Part shown: positions 17,722-26,064 of the stretch, piece after piece
Layout: every line of letters begins with the position of its first letter
How positions within the stretch are numbered: position 1 is the first letter of the stretch
Origin: Streptomyces sp. NBC_00691
GTDB taxonomy: Bacteria > Actinomycetota > Actinomycetes > Streptomycetales > Streptomycetaceae
Assembly (NCBI RefSeq): GCF_036226665.1
Contig: NZ_CP109007.1
Span: forward strand, 7,192,001-7,256,000
Length of the DNA: 64,000 nt
Direction of reading: 5' to 3'
Position numbers and translations under genes: made by a program
Notes under the pieces: generated by a model
What the model was told of the DNA's origin: nothing
Database searches by the model: none
Seen by the model: only the letters and a program-made list of their open reading frames with translations

Positions 17722-18658
17722 GGTTTCCTCCTTCGCCCACGCGGTTCGCGTGCTGCGCGATGTAGGTCGTGACGGGGCCGACGAGGGACTCGGGGAGGTG
17801 ATGGCCCATGCCGGGGATGACCACGTGCTGGGCCGAGCGGATCGCTCTGACGGTCGCGGCGCCGCCGCTCGGGCTCACCAGCGGGTCCCGGTCGCCGTTG
17901 ATGACCAGAGTCGGAGCGGTGATGCCGCCCAGCTGGGCCGTCCGGTCTCCGGAACGCTGGATGGCCTGGATCTGGCGCGCCGTGCCGGCTGCCGGGTCGC
18001 CGGCGCTGCGGTCCCAGCCGCGCGCCGCGATGGCCGCCTCGGCCGCGTCGTCGATGGGGTGCCCCGTTCCCGCGACGTGACGGGTGAGCCTCAGGTGGGC
18101 ACGGACCGCCGCGGTTCTGCTCCTCGCGGGCGGGGCGGCGAGGAGCCGGATCGTCGACAGAGCGGGCTGACCGACCTTGCGCGCCCCGGTGGTGGAATAG
18201 AGGGAGACCAGCGACCGGGCCCGCTCGGGTGCTGTGGCCGCGATCGTCTGCGCGATCATCCCGCCCATCGACCGCCCGACCAGGTGGACCCGTGCGATCC
18301 CGAGATGGTCGAGGACGCCGACGGCGTCCCGGGCCATGTCGGCCAGCGCGTACGCGTCGCCGCGCGGACGCGCGGCGATCTGACGCCAGATCCCGGGAGG
18401 GGGCGCGGCGACGAACGTCGACTGGCCCACGTCGCGGTTGTCGATCGCGACGACCCGGAAACCCTGGGTGACGAGGGAGCCGACGAACGAGTCGGTCCAG
18501 AAGGTGAGGTCTTCGCCCAGTCCCGCGATGAGCAGCATCGCGGGGTCGTCCTGGTCGCCGTGGTCCCGGAAGCAGATCGTCATCCCGGACGGCAGGGTCG
18601 CGTACTGGTCGGCGCTCTCGGCGCCGCTCGTCTCAGGCACGGGTGGCCCGCCTTTCAC
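17705..18658 (-). CDS. Alpha/beta-fold hydrolase
   Basis: 317 residues with the alpha/beta hydrolase fold: oxyanion region LLIAGLGEDLTFW, the strand-loop AIDNRDVGQS, nucleophile elbow GRSMGGMI, an acid in NGDRDPLVS and a final His in VIPGMGHHLPE. Between a Baeyer-Villiger monooxygenase (overlap 26 bases) and an amine oxidase, it most likely hydrolyses the ester or lactone made by the monooxygenase. The start at 18658 is an ATG; a GTG at 18640 (VPETSGAE) would reduce the overlap and is equally acceptable. Confidence 0.9.
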   Translation of the reverse strand: MKGGPPVPETSGAESADQYATLPSGMTICFRDHGDQDDPAMLLIAGLGEDLTFWTDSFVGSLVTQGFRVVAIDNRDVGQSTFVAAPPPGIWRQIAARPRGDAYALADMARDAVGVLDHLGIARVHLVGRSMGGMIAQTIAATAPERARSLVSLYSTTGARKVGQPALSTIRLLAAPPARSRTAAVRAHLRLTRHVAGTGHPIDDAAEAAIAARGWDRSAGDPAAGTARQIQAIQRSGDRTAQLGGITAPTLVINGDRDPLVSPSGGAATVRAIRSAQHVVIPGMGHHLPESLVGPVTTYIAQHANRVGEGGNHVRIS

Positions 18659-20168
18659 CGGGCGCCGGCGCGGCCGCCCGGCGGACGCCGAACCGGAGGT
18701 TCTCGTCGGCCACCGGGCCGCGCAGCGCCTTGGCGTCCTCGGGATAGGACATCGCCATCCGCCAGGGCTTCTCGGAGCCCTGCTTGGGCATGAGCTTCTC
18801 GCCGCGCTTGGCGTACCCTGCCTGGAGGTCCATGACGGGCCTGCGGTCCGTTCCCGACGGCGCGACCGGGACCACCGTGTCGAATCCGCGGGCGTCCATG
18901 TGCCGGACCAGGTCGATGAAGTAGCGGCACATCAGGCTCACCTTGAGCGTCCAGGACGAGGTGGTGTAGCCGATCGCCATCGCCCAGTTCGGGATGCCGC
19001 TCAGCAGCATGCCGCGATAACAGAGCGCGTCCGCGAGGTCGACCTGGCGTCCGTCGACCACGAGGGGCATGCCGTCGAAGAGCCGCAGGTTCAGTCCCGT
19101 CGCGGTGACGATGATGTCGGCTTCCAGTTCCTCGCCCGACGCCAGGACGACTCCGCGCTTGCTGAACCGGGCCACGGCGTCGGTGACGACGGAGGCCCTT
19201 CCGTCCTTGATCGCGTCGAAGAAGTCGCCGTTCGGTGCCACGCACACCCGCTGGTCCCACGGGGCGTACGGCGGGTTGAAGTGCTTGTCGACATCGAATC
19301 CCCTGGGAAGGCGCTTGACGTTCTCGCGCCGGATGTAGGCCCGTCCTGCCTTGGGGAACCTCCGCAGCCCCTTCACGACGGCGTGTTCGGTCCAGATGTT
19401 CTTGAACCGTGTCACGGCGTACCCGCGCTCTTCCCCGAGCAGCTTCGTGAGCGCCAGGGCGACCTTGTCGACACGGGGGAGTGCCATGACGTAGGTGGGG
19501 GTGCGCTGCAGCATCGTCACGTGCCGGGCGGCGCCCGCCCCTCTGGTCATGGCCGGCACCAGCGTGATCGCGGTCGCGCCGCTGCCGATGACGACGACCT
19601 TCTTGTCGCTGTAGTCGAGTCCCTCGGGCCAGTGCTGCGGGTGGACGATCCGGCCTTCGAACTCGTCCCGACCCTGGAACTCCGGGGAGAACCCCTCGTC
19701 GTACCGGTAGTAGCCGGTGGCGGCGAAGACCCATCCCGCGTGGATCGTCCTGGTCCGGGTCGCTCCCGTGGCGGGGTCCGACGTCTGGACGGTGAGAGTC
19801 CACCGTGCGTCCGCCGTGGACCACTCCGAGCGGACGACCCGGTGGCCGAGCCGGAGGACGCGCTCCAGGCCGTTCTCCTCGACGGTCTCGTGGAGGTACC
19901 CCTTGATGAGGGGAGCGTCGGCGATCGCGGCTTCGTGGCGCCAGGGCTTGAACGCGTATCCGAACGTGTGGAGGTCGGAGTCCGAGCGGATGCCGGGATA
20001 GCGGAACAGGTCCCACGTGCCTCCGATGTCGTCGCGCGCTTCCAGCACGGCGAGCGACTTGTCGGGCAGCTCCCGGCTGAAATAGGTGGCCGCGCCGATC
20101 CCGGAGATCCCTGCTCCGATGATCACCACGTCGAACTCCTCGACGGCGTCCAACACCTCGGCTGTCAT
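18633..20168 (-). CDS. Flavin-dependent Baeyer-Villiger monooxygenase (EthA-like)
   Basis: 511 residues starting MTAEVLDAVEEF. Two dinucleotide-binding folds (VVIIGAGISGIGAA near 15-28, VVVIGSGATAITLV mid-protein) flank the Baeyer-Villiger fingerprint FxGxxxHxxxWP, seen as FEGRIVHPQHWP. The TWDLFRYPGIRSDSDLHTFG segment is like that of EthA-type enzymes. It should insert oxygen next to a ketone using NADPH and O2, giving an ester or lactone. First gene of a long minus-strand run; the conserved 99 bp element ends only 10 bases before its ATG, and a GAGGAAAC ribosome-binding site overlaps the gap. Confidence 0.93.
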   Translation of the reverse strand: MTAEVLDAVEEFDVVIIGAGISGIGAATYFSRELPDKSLAVLEARDDIGGTWDLFRYPGIRSDSDLHTFGYAFKPWRHEAAIADAPLIKGYLHETVEENGLERVLRLGHRVVRSEWSTADARWTLTVQTSDPATGATRTRTIHAGWVFAATGYYRYDEGFSPEFQGRDEFEGRIVHPQHWPEGLDYSDKKVVVIGSGATAITLVPAMTRGAGAARHVTMLQRTPTYVMALPRVDKVALALTKLLGEERGYAVTRFKNIWTEHAVVKGLRRFPKAGRAYIRRENVKRLPRGFDVDKHFNPPYAPWDQRVCVAPNGDFFDAIKDGRASVVTDAVARFSKRGVVLASGEELEADIIVTATGLNLRLFDGMPLVVDGRQVDLADALCYRGMLLSGIPNWAMAIGYTTSSWTLKVSLMCRYFIDLVRHMDARGFDTVVPVAPSGTDRRPVMDLQAGYAKRGEKLMPKQGSEKPWRMAMSYPEDAKALRGPVADENLRFGVRRAAAPAPGERRATRA

Positions 20169-20178
20169 GGCGTTTCCT

Positions 20179-20277
20179 CGCTGTTCCTGTGGCGGTTGCC
20201 TCACTGTCGCCAGCCAGGACCGCCTGCGAGAACGACAGCGGGCACCTCCTTCGCCAGGGCTCGGTGCACGATGCACA
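20179..20277 (-). promoter_or_regulatory. Conserved 99 bp promoter-proximal element, copy B
   Basis: Same length as copy A and read in the same direction relative to its gene. It begins with a perfect palindrome GTGCATCGTGCAC, then GAAGGAGGTGCCCGCTGTCG, and has a perfect CTGTCG...CGACAG inverted repeat about 25 bases across before CAACCGCCACAGG. It immediately precedes the Baeyer-Villiger monooxygenase that heads the long catabolic operon, so it is probably the operon promoter. No classical -35/-10 pair is obvious inside it, which suggests an activator-dependent promoter. Confidence 0.78.
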
Positions 20278-20439
20278 GGCGGGCCGGGCTGGTGCGCCCG
20301 TTCGGTGTCCGACGTTCGGGCCGAGGTGCCGGTCGAGCCCGGGGCCCGGCCCTTCCGGGAGGGCGGTCGGAGACGACCGTCCAGTGGCGTCCTGCGGCCG
20401 GGGCCATTGCGGCAGCAAGACCGGGGTGGTAGAGATTTG

Positions 20440-20470
20440 CCCCGGTGTTTAGTCGTACTAAACACCGGGG
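20440..20470. promoter_or_regulatory. 31 bp perfect palindrome in the divergent intergenic region (operator candidate)
   Basis: Two 14-base arms, CCCCGGTGTTTAGT and its exact complement, are separated by CGT. The inner 17 bases GTTTAGTCGTACTAAAC recur with two substitutions at 25932-25948. AT-rich arms in GC-rich DNA and a central three-base spacer are typical of a dimeric regulator site. The site lies between the leftward monooxygenase operon (start 20168) and the rightward APC permease (start 20804). Apart from this site and copy B, the 20169-20803 gap shows no gene that I can support; a tandem CGCCGTCGCTC repeat lies at about 20569-20600. Confidence 0.7.
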
Positions 20471-20803
20471 TCGCGGTCGTGCGCAGAGTGCGAACCCGCT
20501 GTCGTCACGGCCTCGCCATGTGCCAGGACCCACAGGTGTACCGAGCCGCGGGGGGATCGCCGCCGTCGCTCACACGATCGCCGCCGTCGCTCCCGCGATC
20601 GCGGCCGAGCGGAAGCGGCGGACGACCCGGAACCCGCACGGGGCCACGTCCTCTCGGGCGGAGAGATCCGCCTCCTGCCGCTCCTGCTCAGCACGCTGCG
20701 GGGGGAGCAGCACCCGTTCGTCCGCGCAGGCGTACCGCTTCACGCACTCCTTCATCCACCCATGACGGGCCGGTACCGGCCCGCGAGCCGAAAGGTGGTC
20801 GCG

Positions 20804-22252
20804 ATGACCGACCTCTCCGACACAGGGCACGCCGAAGCACCCGGCGGTGAAGCGGGATCGGGCAATCCGCTCCACCGTGGGCTCGGCGTGTCGCAGATCG
20901 TTCTCATGGTCGTCGCCGCGGCGGCACCGCTCGGGCTTGTGGCCGGCGGGGTGCCGCTCGCGCTCGCGGTGAGCGGCAGCCCGGGGATGCCCCTGTACTT
21001 CGCGCTGTCCACCGTGCTGCTGCTGGTCTTCGCGGTCGGCTTCACGCTGATGGCCGGACGGGTACGCGACGCGGGCGCCTTCTACGCCTACGTCCAGGCG
21101 GGGCTGGGCCGGATCCCCGGTCTCTCGGCCGCGACCCTCGCGCTCTTCTCCTACACGCTGCTTCTCGTCGGGGTGAACGCCTATGTCGGGGTCGCGACGA
21201 GCAACGTCATCGAGCGGTACGCCGACGTCGGCTCCCCGTGGTGGGCGTGGGCGCTCGTCTCACTCGGCGCCATCGCCCTCCTCGGCTATCGCGACATCGA
21301 GCTGAGCGCCAAGGTGCTCGGTGCCGTGCTGGTGCTGGAATTCCTGCTGCTCCTGGTCATGGACCTCGGCATCGTGGGCCACGGCGGCGCCCGCGGCCTG
21401 ACGGCCGAGCCGGTGTCGCCCTCGATCGTGGGCACCGGTTCCCTGGGCCTCGGCGTCATGTTCGCCCTCTTCGGGTTCATCGGCTTCGAGGCGACGGCCG
21501 TGTTCCGCAACGAGGCGAAGGATCCCGACGCCACGGTCCCGCGGGCGACGTACGTCGCGATCCTGGTGATCGGGGTCTTCTACTCGTTCACCGTGTGGGC
21601 GATCGTGGTGGGTGCCGGCGTCGACTCGGTGGTCGGAGCCGCGCAGGCCGACCCCGAGGGCCTGGTCCTCACGCTGACGCGGAGCTACATCGGGTCCGTC
21701 TGGGCCGACGCCATGCAACTACTGCTGATCACCAGCCAGTTCGCCTGCGTACTGGCCTTCCACAACGTCGTGACGCGCTACCAGTTCGCGCTGTCCGGGG
21801 CCGGTGTGCTTCCGGCGTCGCTGGGCGTCGTCCACCCCCGGCACCGCGCGCCGTCGGCGTCCTCGGCCGTCGCCTCGTCGGTCGCGTTCGTCACCACGCT
21901 CGTCGTCGCCACGCTCGGCCTCGACCCGATCGGGGACCTCTACGCCTGGTTCTCCGGTGCCGCCACCCTCGGCGTCGTCCTGCTGATGGCGGCCACCAGC
22001 CTTGCCGTCATCGGCTTCTTCCGGCGCGCCGACGGGCGGCAGTCGGTGTGGCGGACGGTCGTGGCCCCGGCCGTCGCCTTCCTCGGCCTGGCATGCGTGG
22101 TCTGCATGATGGTCGCTAACTTCCCGCTCCTCGTCGGCACCACCACGGGTGCCTGGGTGATCGGCGGACTCGTCGCCCTCTCGGCCGTGGCCGGCGCGGC
22201 GCAGGCCCTCGTCCTGCGAGCGCGCCGACCGGCTGTCTACGAGCGACTCTGA
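20804..22252 (+). CDS. APC-superfamily amino acid/amine permease
   Basis: 482 residues from the ATG at 20804, which follows the ribosome-binding sequence AAAGGTGG; an ATG at 20762 in the same frame lacks one. About 12-14 hydrophobic segments. The first segment (GVSQIVLMVVAAAAPLGLV) and the FGFIGFEATAVFRNEAKDPDATVPRA motif are characteristic of APC amino acid/polyamine transporters. Likely imports an amine or amino acid in exchange with protons. Divergent from the amine/ketone degradation operon, with a perfect palindrome in the shared promoter region, so it is a good candidate for the pathway's uptake system. Confidence 0.92.
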   Translation: MTDLSDTGHAEAPGGEAGSGNPLHRGLGVSQIVLMVVAAAAPLGLVAGGVPLALAVSGSPGMPLYFALSTVLLLVFAVGFTLMAGRVRDAGAFYAYVQAGLGRIPGLSAATLALFSYTLLLVGVNAYVGVATSNVIERYADVGSPWWAWALVSLGAIALLGYRDIELSAKVLGAVLVLEFLLLLVMDLGIVGHGGARGLTAEPVSPSIVGTGSLGLGVMFALFGFIGFEATAVFRNEAKDPDATVPRATYVAILVIGVFYSFTVWAIVVGAGVDSVVGAAQADPEGLVLTLTRSYIGSVWADAMQLLLITSQFACVLAFHNVVTRYQFALSGAGVLPASLGVVHPRHRAPSASSAVASSVAFVTTLVVATLGLDPIGDLYAWFSGAATLGVVLLMAATSLAVIGFFRRADGRQSVWRTVVAPAVAFLGLACVVCMMVANFPLLVGTTTGAWVIGGLVALSAVAGAAQALVLRARRPAVYERL

Positions 22253-22295
22253 GCGACGTGCCGGTCAGCTCATGAGCGCAAGGGCGCGGCCGGTC

Positions 22296-22393
22296 TGTGC
22301 ACCGTGCACCAGCCCCAGGGGAAGGAGGTGCCCGGTGTCGTTCTCACCGTGGTCGTGGCCGACGACAGTGAGGTACGAGGCAACCGCCACAGG
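22296..22393 (+). promoter_or_regulatory. Conserved promoter-proximal element, copy C
   Basis: On the plus strand, facing the dehydrogenase gene at 22458: palindrome GTGCACCGTGCAC, then GAAGGAGGTGCCC, GTGTCGTTCTC, CGACAGTGAGG and CAACCGCCACAGG. Compared with copy B it has a seven-base insertion between the last two blocks. It ends about 65 bases before the TTG start. Its orientation relative to the gene is the same as for copies A and B, which lie on the other strand. Confidence 0.75.
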
Positions 22394-22457
22394 TGAGGTT
22401 CGGTTTCGCTGAACACCGTGTCGAGGGCGTGCCGAACAGGGCGCCCAGAGGAGTGCG

Positions 22458-23516
22458 TTGAGTATTCAGACTGTCATCGTGGGGCTCGGCGCCACTGGCC
22501 GGGCCATCGCCTCCTCCCTGCTGCGACGCGCGGACGTGGAGATCGTCGGAGCGGCGGACCGGGATCCCCGCGTGGTCGGACAAGACCTCGGAGCGCTGAT
22601 CCGTGGCGTCGCGAACGGTGTCGTCGTCGTGGGCGACCCGGCCGATCTGCCCCCCGCCGACCTCGCGATCGTGGCGACCGTCTCGGATCTGCACAGGGCG
22701 GCCGACGTCCTGCTGCCGCTGCTGGAGCGTTCGTACAACGTCCTGAGCATCTGCGAAGAGCTGGCCCATCCATGGCGGAGCCACCCCGATCTGGCTCGAC
22801 GGCTCGACGACACGGCGAAGACGCATGGCGTGACCGTCCTGGGCAGCGGGGCGAACCCGGGCATCCTGATGGACACCCTTCCCCTCCTCCTGACCGCCCT
22901 GACCCAGCGTGTGGAGAGCGTGCGGATCCGCCGGCGGACGAACATGTCACGCTACGGCGCGATCCTGTCGAAGTTCGGCCTCGGCCTGACCACGCGCGAG
23001 TTCGCGACGGCGCGCAGCCGCGGTGAGGTCGTCGGGCACCACGGCTTCGAGCAGGCCATCGGGGCGCTCGCGGCGGGGCTCGGATGGGATCTCGACTCGG
23101 TGGACGTCGGAGAGGTCGAACCCGCCGTCGTGACGACCTCGCCGCGCGTCGGGGACCACCTGCGCATCGAACCAGGGCAGATCGCGGCGGTCACTCACGC
23201 CGCCCGGGGCGTCCTCAAGGGCGACGTGGTGATCGATCTGGAGATCACGTTCGGGTTCTTCGAGCCGGCCGACGAGGTGGTCGCGGGCGACGACTACCGG
23301 ATCGTCGGAGAGGAGCAGGTCGTCGACCTCCGCTCCTCCGTGGGCTTCGATTCCTTCCTCAGCACCATCGCGGCGGCGGTCAACGCCTCCACCGCGGTCG
23401 TCGAGGCGCCTCCCGGTCTCCTGTCGATGGGGGACCTGCCTGCCCGTTCGGTCGCGGCCAAGGGAGAGCGGCGAGCGGGCCGGGCCTCCCTCGGGGCCAC
23501 GACTTCTCAGGACTGA
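22458..23516 (+). CDS. Dihydrodipicolinate reductase-like NAD(P)-dependent amine/amino acid dehydrogenase
   Basis: 352 residues starting at a TTG (MSIQTVIVGLGATGRAIA) that follows AGAGGAG at good distance. N-terminal Rossmann fold with GLGATG, then a domain like DHDPR-type oxidoreductases, including a GSGANPGILMDTLP stretch shared with 2,4-diaminopentanoate dehydrogenase-like enzymes. It may deaminate a diamine or amino acid oxidatively. The conserved element upstream ties it to the monooxygenase operon. A FAD amine oxidase gene follows 194 bases later on the same strand. Substrate uncertain. Confidence 0.85.
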   Translation: MSIQTVIVGLGATGRAIASSLLRRADVEIVGAADRDPRVVGQDLGALIRGVANGVVVVGDPADLPPADLAIVATVSDLHRAADVLLPLLERSYNVLSICEELAHPWRSHPDLARRLDDTAKTHGVTVLGSGANPGILMDTLPLLLTALTQRVESVRIRRRTNMSRYGAILSKFGLGLTTREFATARSRGEVVGHHGFEQAIGALAAGLGWDLDSVDVGEVEPAVVTTSPRVGDHLRIEPGQIAAVTHAARGVLKGDVVIDLEITFGFFEPADEVVAGDDYRIVGEEQVVDLRSSVGFDSFLSTIAAAVNASTAVVEAPPGLLSMGDLPARSVAAKGERRAGRASLGATTSQD

Positions 23517-23710
23517 GACGGAGACGCCGAAGACGGAGACGCAGAGGACGGAGAACTCCTGTCCGCCGTCTTCGCGCGTCTCGCCGAAGAGCCGCCCGTC
23601 ACGGTTGATCCGCAGGACGGGAACGGGGGCTCGGGCGCGCTGCCGAGCACGCCTCGACGCGGAGTACGAAGTGGGGCGGACGACCCCACCTGGAAGGAGA
23701 TCGGGACAGC

Positions 23711-25075
23711 ATGAGGACCGACAGCACGAAGTACACCAGCTTCACCGGCTGGATCGACCCGCCGGACGACGTGCAGCCCGCGCTGGACGGCGATCTCACC
23801 TGTGACATCGCCGTCATCGGCGGCGGCATGGGTGGCATGGCGGCCGCGCTGCGCCTCGCGGAGCGCGACCAGGACGTCGTCCTGCTGGAGGCCGAGTTCT
23901 GCGGCTACGGCTCGGCCTCGCGCAACGGCGGTCAGATCGCCGGGGCGCCGGGTGGCGACCTGCGGATGCTCAGCCTCCAGTCCCCGAAGAAGATGCCGGT
24001 CATGGCCAGACTGGCGGAGCACGCGGGCCGCTATGTGGAAGACCTCATCAAGACGCACGACATCGACTGCGACTACGTGGCGAACGGCCTGGTGTGGGGT
24101 GCTGTCTCACCCCTCATGATGCTCAGGGTGCGTTCCCAGGCGGCGATCCTGCGCGCCTTCGGTGGGGGCGGGACCGTCGGCAACAGAGAGGAACTCGGCC
24201 TCCCCGCCGGCTTCGTGGGCGGGATGCGGGAATCCATCGGCGGGATGCTGAACCCGGGCAAGCTCGCCCGTGGTGTGCGTCGTGCACTGCTCGGCTCCTC
24301 GGCGAAGGTCTTCGAGCGGACGAGGGTGAGCGATGTCCGGCGCACAGGCGGCATCGTCGAGATCACGACACCGCACGGCACCGTGCGGGCCGCCAAGGTC
24401 CTGCTCGCCACCAGCGCCTACGGCGGCGAGTGGGACATCACGCCCAAGGACCTCGCGACGCCGCTGTACGTCATCGAGATCGAGTCGGAACCCATCGCGC
24501 CGGAGCGGCTCGCCGCGCTGGACTGGACCAGCCGGTCCGGCATCATCACCCAGCACCAGGTGATGACCCACTACCGGCTCACCGAGCGCAACACCATCGT
24601 CTGCGGGGTCCGCACAGCACAGCGCGGCCAGACGTACCCGCTCCCGGAGCGGGTCCCGGACCCCGCTGTCGTGCGGGACATGGGGAAGGATCTGGCCAAC
24701 CGGTTCCCGTCGCTGTCCGACGTGGCCATCGAACGGGCCTGGGGCGGTTGGATCGGCATCAGCCCGGACTGGCTGGCGGTCGCCGGGCAGGTGGGCGACA
24801 ACGTCTTCTACGCGATGGCCTGCAACGGCCACGGCCTCTGCCAGGTGCCGTACGTGACTCATCAGCTCGCCGACTACATCGTCGACGGCGAGATGCCGGA
24901 GGACCTCGCCGGCATCTGGTCGGACGCCTCGAAGTATTCGCCGTCGATGTCACTGCTGATGCAGCCGTTCGTCCTCCGGGCCGTCTGGGGACTGGACCGG
25001 TTCAACGACTTCTTCAACGGCAGCAGGACACGGGCCCGGCGGGCGCTCCGTCGTGGCAGGCGCGGGGGTTCCTGA
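23711..25075 (+). CDS. FAD-dependent oxidoreductase (DAO family, PuuB-like)
   Basis: 454 residues. FAD-binding IAVIGGGMGGMAAALRLAERDQDVVLLEA near the N-terminus, then GSASRNGGQI, the usual mark of the DadA/PuuB (gamma-glutamylputrescine oxidase) group, and a C-terminal AMACNGHGLCQVPY flavin motif. Oxidises an amine or amino acid with O2 as acceptor. An XRE-cupin regulator of PuuR type is encoded convergently just downstream, a combination seen in putrescine catabolism, supporting amine degradation. Start ATG preceded by GGAAGGAG. Confidence 0.9.
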   Translation: MRTDSTKYTSFTGWIDPPDDVQPALDGDLTCDIAVIGGGMGGMAAALRLAERDQDVVLLEAEFCGYGSASRNGGQIAGAPGGDLRMLSLQSPKKMPVMARLAEHAGRYVEDLIKTHDIDCDYVANGLVWGAVSPLMMLRVRSQAAILRAFGGGGTVGNREELGLPAGFVGGMRESIGGMLNPGKLARGVRRALLGSSAKVFERTRVSDVRRTGGIVEITTPHGTVRAAKVLLATSAYGGEWDITPKDLATPLYVIEIESEPIAPERLAALDWTSRSGIITQHQVMTHYRLTERNTIVCGVRTAQRGQTYPLPERVPDPAVVRDMGKDLANRFPSLSDVAIERAWGGWIGISPDWLAVAGQVGDNVFYAMACNGHGLCQVPYVTHQLADYIVDGEMPEDLAGIWSDASKYSPSMSLLMQPFVLRAVWGLDRFNDFFNGSRTRARRALRRGRRGGS

Positions 25076-25138
25076 GGGTTGGGGTGGCGGCTCCTCCGTG
25101 ACGGCCTGGACTGAGCTGACCCCCCGCTGCGACAGAAC

Positions 25139-25744
25139 CTAGCCGGGCCCTCGCGCGGTGCGCAGCAGGGGAGGCGACAGGACCCACAGGACCTCGCTCA
25201 CCGTCGTACCCGGATTGTCGAACTGGTGCAGCGTCTTCCCGGAGAACGAGGTGGAGGCCCCTGCCGACAGCATCCGGGTCTCGCCTCCGACGATCAGACG
25301 GGTCGAGCCGCTCAGCCCCATCGCGAAGATCGTGGCGGTGTCGAGCCGATAGGGGCCGCCGGTGCCCCCGCCTGGCTCGATCACGGAACGGAAGACCTGG
25401 AACGCCGTGGTGCCGGCGGGCGTGAGCAGGTATTCGGCCACGCCCTCACCGCCCATGTCGATCCGGCTTCCACCGTCCACGACCTGCTCGTCGGGGTAGG
25501 CGAAGAGCTCCCCGACCCCGATCCGCAGCACCTCGCAGATGCGCAGCAACGTCGGGACGGACACGTTGGTGAGCCCGCGCTCCAACTGACTCAGGAAGCC
25601 CTTGGTGACCTCTGCCCGATGCGCGACCTCCGTCAGCGACAACCCGCGGTCGAGCCTGATCTTCCGCAGCTGCGGGCCTGTGGAGGTTTCGAGGGCGGCG
25701 CCCCTTTCCGATCCATCTGCTGTCCCGCCGTCACCGATGGACAT
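25139..25744 (-). CDS. XRE-family transcriptional regulator with C-terminal cupin domain (PuuR-like)
   Basis: 201 residues. Residues about 22-85 form a Cro/XRE helix-turn-helix (LRKIRLDRGLSLTEVAHRAEV, SQLERG), and about 115-195 a cupin_2 sensor barrel ending HQFDNPGTTVSEVLWVL. Proteins of this build (PuuR, SutR) are ligand-responsive repressors of amine, amino acid or sulfur genes. It is a natural candidate for binding one of the nearby palindromes, for example GTTTAGTGGTAGTAAAC at 25932-25948, about 190 bases upstream of its own start. Confidence 0.9.
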   Translation of the reverse strand: MSIGDGGTADGSERGAALETSTGPQLRKIRLDRGLSLTEVAHRAEVTKGFLSQLERGLTNVSVPTLLRICEVLRIGVGELFAYPDEQVVDGGSRIDMGGEGVAEYLLTPAGTTAFQVFRSVIEPGGGTGGPYRLDTATIFAMGLSGSTRLIVGGETRMLSAGASTSFSGKTLHQFDNPGTTVSEVLWVLSPPLLRTARGPG

Positions 25745-25931
25745 GGTGTGCTCACCGCCCGTCCCGAGGCCGAGGTCGTGTGCCTGTCAGGTGACGGGCC
25801 GACCCGGACGAGTCCTCTCCGTGGCACGAGGCTAAGGCATGCGCGCCAGGGGCCGTCGGTGCGCCCCTACGGAGGGGGCGACGGCATCGAACCCCTTGTG
25901 GCGCCGGCAAGGGCGTGGTAAATCTGCCGTC

Positions 25932-25948
25932 GTTTAGTGGTAGTAAAC
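25932..25948. promoter_or_regulatory. 17 bp palindrome related to the 20447-20463 site
   Basis: GTTTAGTGGTAGTAAAC shares 15 of 17 bases with the core of the 31 bp palindrome at 20440-20470 (GTTTAGTCGTACTAAAC). It lies in the divergent promoter region between the XRE-cupin regulator (start 25744) and the PucR-type regulator (start 26065). The shared outer arms GTTTA/TAAAC and spacing suggest recognition by one regulator. The rest of 25745-26064 shows no further gene. Confidence 0.6.
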
Positions 25949-26064
25949 AGCGATCCTGGGCCTGCGTCGTCACCGTCGGCCGGGCCGCCGACGGGCCCTT
26001 CGTCTGTCCGGGACACGGCATGTCGGGAGCCTCACCTCCCCGAGAGCAGAGGGACACTGAGAAC

